This document shows positions 62,377-64,000 of a stretch of DNA of 64,000 nucleotides, piece by piece. Source of the DNA: DASVLX01 sp035552275 (GTDB lineage: Bacteria > Actinomycetota > Actinomycetes > Mycobacteriales > Pseudonocardiaceae); the NCBI GenBank assembly GCA_035552275.1, contig DASZLR010000065.1:1-64000 (forward strand), in the 5' to 3' direction. Position 1 is the stretch's first letter, and every line of letters starts with the position of its first letter. Below the pieces are notes generated by a model that saw only the letters and a list, made by a program, of their open reading frames with translations, did no database searches and was not told the DNA's origin. Position numbers and translations under genes: made by a program.

Positions 62377-64000
62377 ATGCAGTTCGTGCTGGGTCTGGTC
62401 GGAGTGCTGTTCTGGGCGTTGTTCGTGGTGCTGCTCGCCGCGATGGCCCGACAGATCCTCGGCGTGCCGGTCGGCTGGACCAGGGCGGTGATCTTCGGCC
62501 TCGTCATGACCGGGATCAGCTCGTCGCTGTTGGTGTTCGTGTTGGACAAGGCCGGCCTGGTCGCCGGCGGACGGCTGGTCGGCAGTCCGGCCGCCGGGTC
62601 GATGATCGGCGTCCTGACCATCGCCTGGATGTTCACCCTGGGCCTGAGCTTGCTGGTGATCGTCGAAGCGGTGCTGCCCACCGGAAGTGTGCCCGGCCCG
62701 GCGTCGCTGTGGCGTCGGTGGCGGCGACAGCGCCGGCGCGCCCGCCGTTACGCCGCGATCGTCGGCATCGCCGTCCGGCACGGTCTGGGCCGGTTCGTCC
62801 GAGCCGGCGGCGGATCGCCGTCGAGTGCGGGTCTGGTGCAGACCGCGGTGGCGCTGCGGCGGGCGTTGGAGGACGCCGGGGTCGCGTTCGTCAAGCTCGG
62901 CCAGATGCTGTCCACCCGCCGCGACCTGCTGCCGCCGACGCTGATCGCCGAACTCAGCAAACTCCAGTCGCGGGCCGAGCCGGCGCCGTGGTCGGAGATC
63001 GAACCGGCCATCACCGCCGCGCTGGGCGAGCCGATCGACACGGTGTTCCGTTCTGTCGAGCCGATTCCGCTGGCGGCGGCATCGGTCGGCCAAGTGCATC
63101 AGGCGTGGCTGCTGGACGGCCGCGAGGTGGTGGTGAAGGTCCAGCGGCCGGCGGCTCGGCGGCAGATCACCGCCGATCTGGACATTGTTGTGCAACTGGC
63201 GCGGCGGCTGGACCGGGTGACCGGGTGGGGGCGGTCGCTGGGAGTCCGTGGCCTGGCCGAAGGTTTCGCCGAATCGCTGCGCGAGGAACTGGACTACTCC
63301 GTCGAGGTGGAGAACACTCGCGCGGTCGCCGCGACCCTGCGCGCCGACGACCGGATCGTGGTGCCGGACACCTACCCGGAGCTGTCCGGGCCGACATTGC
63401 TGGTGATGCGGAAACTCGACGGCGTGCCGATCGCCGACGCGGCCGAGTTGCTGGCCGGTTTCCCCGACGAGCAGCGACACGCGCTGGCCAACGACATTCT
63501 CGGCTCGGTGCTGCGGCAGATCATCGTGACCGGTGTGTTCCACGCCGACCCGCATCCAGGCAACCTGCTCATCAGTCCGGATAGGACAGTCGGACTGCTG
63601 GACTTCGGCGCGGTCGGTCGGCTGGACCGGACCGCCCGCACCGCGCTCGGGCTGCTGCTCTACGCGATCGAGCGGGACGATCCGATCGCCGCGACCTCGG
63701 CGCTGGTCGAACTGCTCGGCCGGCCCGACGAGTTGGATCAGCGGGCACTGGAACGGTCGATCGGCGAACTGATGGTGCGCTACGGCGGCCCCGCCGGTTC
63801 GGTCGCCGGTCTCGGCGTGTTCACCGCGCTGTTCAAACTCGTGCTGGCGCACCGGTTCGCGGTTCCCGCGCAGGTGGCCGCGGCCTTCCGGGCGATGGGC
63901 ACGCTGGAGGGGACGTTGACGCTGGTCAGTCCCGGGTTCGATGTGTTGGCCGCCGCCAGGGTCGCGGGCAGCGGCCTGATGGCGGCCGCTCTCGATCCGG
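62377..64000 (+). CDS. ABC1/UbiB-family atypical kinase, 5' part
   Basis: 541 codons present, no stop before the window ends. Four hydrophobic segments form the N-terminal region (VLGLVGVLFWALFVVLLAAMA ... LGLSLLVIVEAVLP), then the ABC1 domain: EDAGVAFVKLGQMLSTRRDLLPPTLIAELSKLQSRAEP, AAASVGQVHQAWLLDGREVVVKVQRP, LREELDYSVEVENTRAV and TGVFHADPHPGNLLISPDRTVGLLDFGAVGRLD. UbiB-type proteins are atypical ATPases linked to isoprenoid lipid handling. gcgggggag precedes the ATG. The N-terminal TMs differ from classical UbiB, where TMs are C-terminal. Confidence 0.88.
   Translation, partial: MQFVLGLVGVLFWALFVVLLAAMARQILGVPVGWTRAVIFGLVMTGISSSLLVFVLDKAGLVAGGRLVGSPAAGSMIGVLTIAWMFTLGLSLLVIVEAVLPTGSVPGPASLWRRWRRQRRRARRYAAIVGIAVRHGLGRFVRAGGGSPSSAGLVQTAVALRRALEDAGVAFVKLGQMLSTRRDLLPPTLIAELSKLQSRAEPAPWSEIEPAITAALGEPIDTVFRSVEPIPLAAASVGQVHQAWLLDGREVVVKVQRPAARRQITADLDIVVQLARRLDRVTGWGRSLGVRGLAEGFAESLREELDYSVEVENTRAVAATLRADDRIVVPDTYPELSGPTLLVMRKLDGVPIADAAELLAGFPDEQRHALANDILGSVLRQIIVTGVFHADPHPGNLLISPDRTVGLLDFGAVGRLDRTARTALGLLLYAIERDDPIAATSALVELLGRPDELDQRALERSIGELMVRYGGPAGSVAGLGVFTALFKLVLAHRFAVPAQVAAAFRAMGTLEGTLTLVSPGFDVLAAARVAGSGLMAAALDP

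Noticed and set aside
62376..63852. The upstream half of a 1011-codon minus-strand frame continuing past the phosphoesterase signal peptide
   Set aside because: It is antisense to the ABC1 kinase gene and lacks protein-like composition; the signal peptide sets the real start.

Overview
The window is high-GC DNA from a free-living actinomycete. Pointers are dense GTG starts, ATGA/GTGA overlaps, an XRE/DUF397 pair, F420-type enzymes, an ECF41 (SigJ-like) sigma factor, an Rv2578c-type radical SAM protein, and the order pdxS ... pdxT-yebC ... ruvCAB-yajC-secDF-apt-rel. A Pseudonocardiaceae-like genome is my best guess, but no rRNA or other marker in the window proves it.

Layout. 1-1.9 kb: 3' part of gcvP. 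2-9 kb: small membrane proteins, an HTH/ClpN pair under twin palindromes, a DUF899 protein, a secreted protein, an SDR/TetR divergent pair and an XRE-DUF397-DUF3224 operon. 9.2-14.8 kb: MFS, GNAT, a YhgE/Pip-like membrane protein, an internally deleted LLM oxidoreductase and a class III aminotransferase. 14.9-16.5 kb: carboxymuconolactone decarboxylase divergent from an ECF41 sigma factor. 17.2-20.4 kb: two broken genes, a ParA-like ATPase with a stop codon and an EF-G2 with a -1 frameshift. 20.7-36.5 kb: housekeeping block for PLP synthesis (pdxS, pdxT), yebC, Holliday junction resolution (ruvCAB), Sec secretion (yajC, secD, secF), purine salvage (apt) and stringent response (rel). pdxS is separated from pdxT by two VapB-like antitoxin genes and two transporters. 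36.5-45.5 kb: a broken methyltransferase, oxidoreductase/MarR, cyclophilin, metallo-hydrolase, a hydrolase remnant, a second decarboxylase, and an ABC exporter/DUF4097/RHH operon. 45.5-48 kb: an SOS-type, intein-bearing radical SAM gene and a cupin. 48-58.6 kb: a TetR-AtuA-carboxylase-acyl-CoA dehydrogenase catabolic operon interrupted at its 3' end by a 2.2-kb lower-GC islet, followed by an amidohydrolase. 58.6-64 kb: membrane protein, deazaflavin-dependent reductase family protein, TetR/DoxX pair, secreted phosphoesterase and the start of an ABC1/UbiB kinase.

Main points of interest. (1) The islet at 55203-57434 carries a TA-like pair divergent from a TPR protein around iterated TAGRATC sites. 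It is bounded by a duplicated, internally deleted tail of the acyl-CoA dehydrogenase gene. This is the best candidate here for an undescribed acquired system. (2) Three TGTCAC(A/G)-N16-(C/T)(G/A)TC promoters link the ECF41 sigma factor to itself and to two separate CxxC decarboxylase genes. (3) LexA boxes precede ruvCAB and the radical SAM gene; in the latter an intein interrupts the Fe-S cysteine motif. (4) A leaderless, Cys-containing 13-codon peptide precedes the EamA transporter. (5) Several genes show small deletions, frameshifts or stops, which suggests local gene decay (or, for single-base cases, assembly error).
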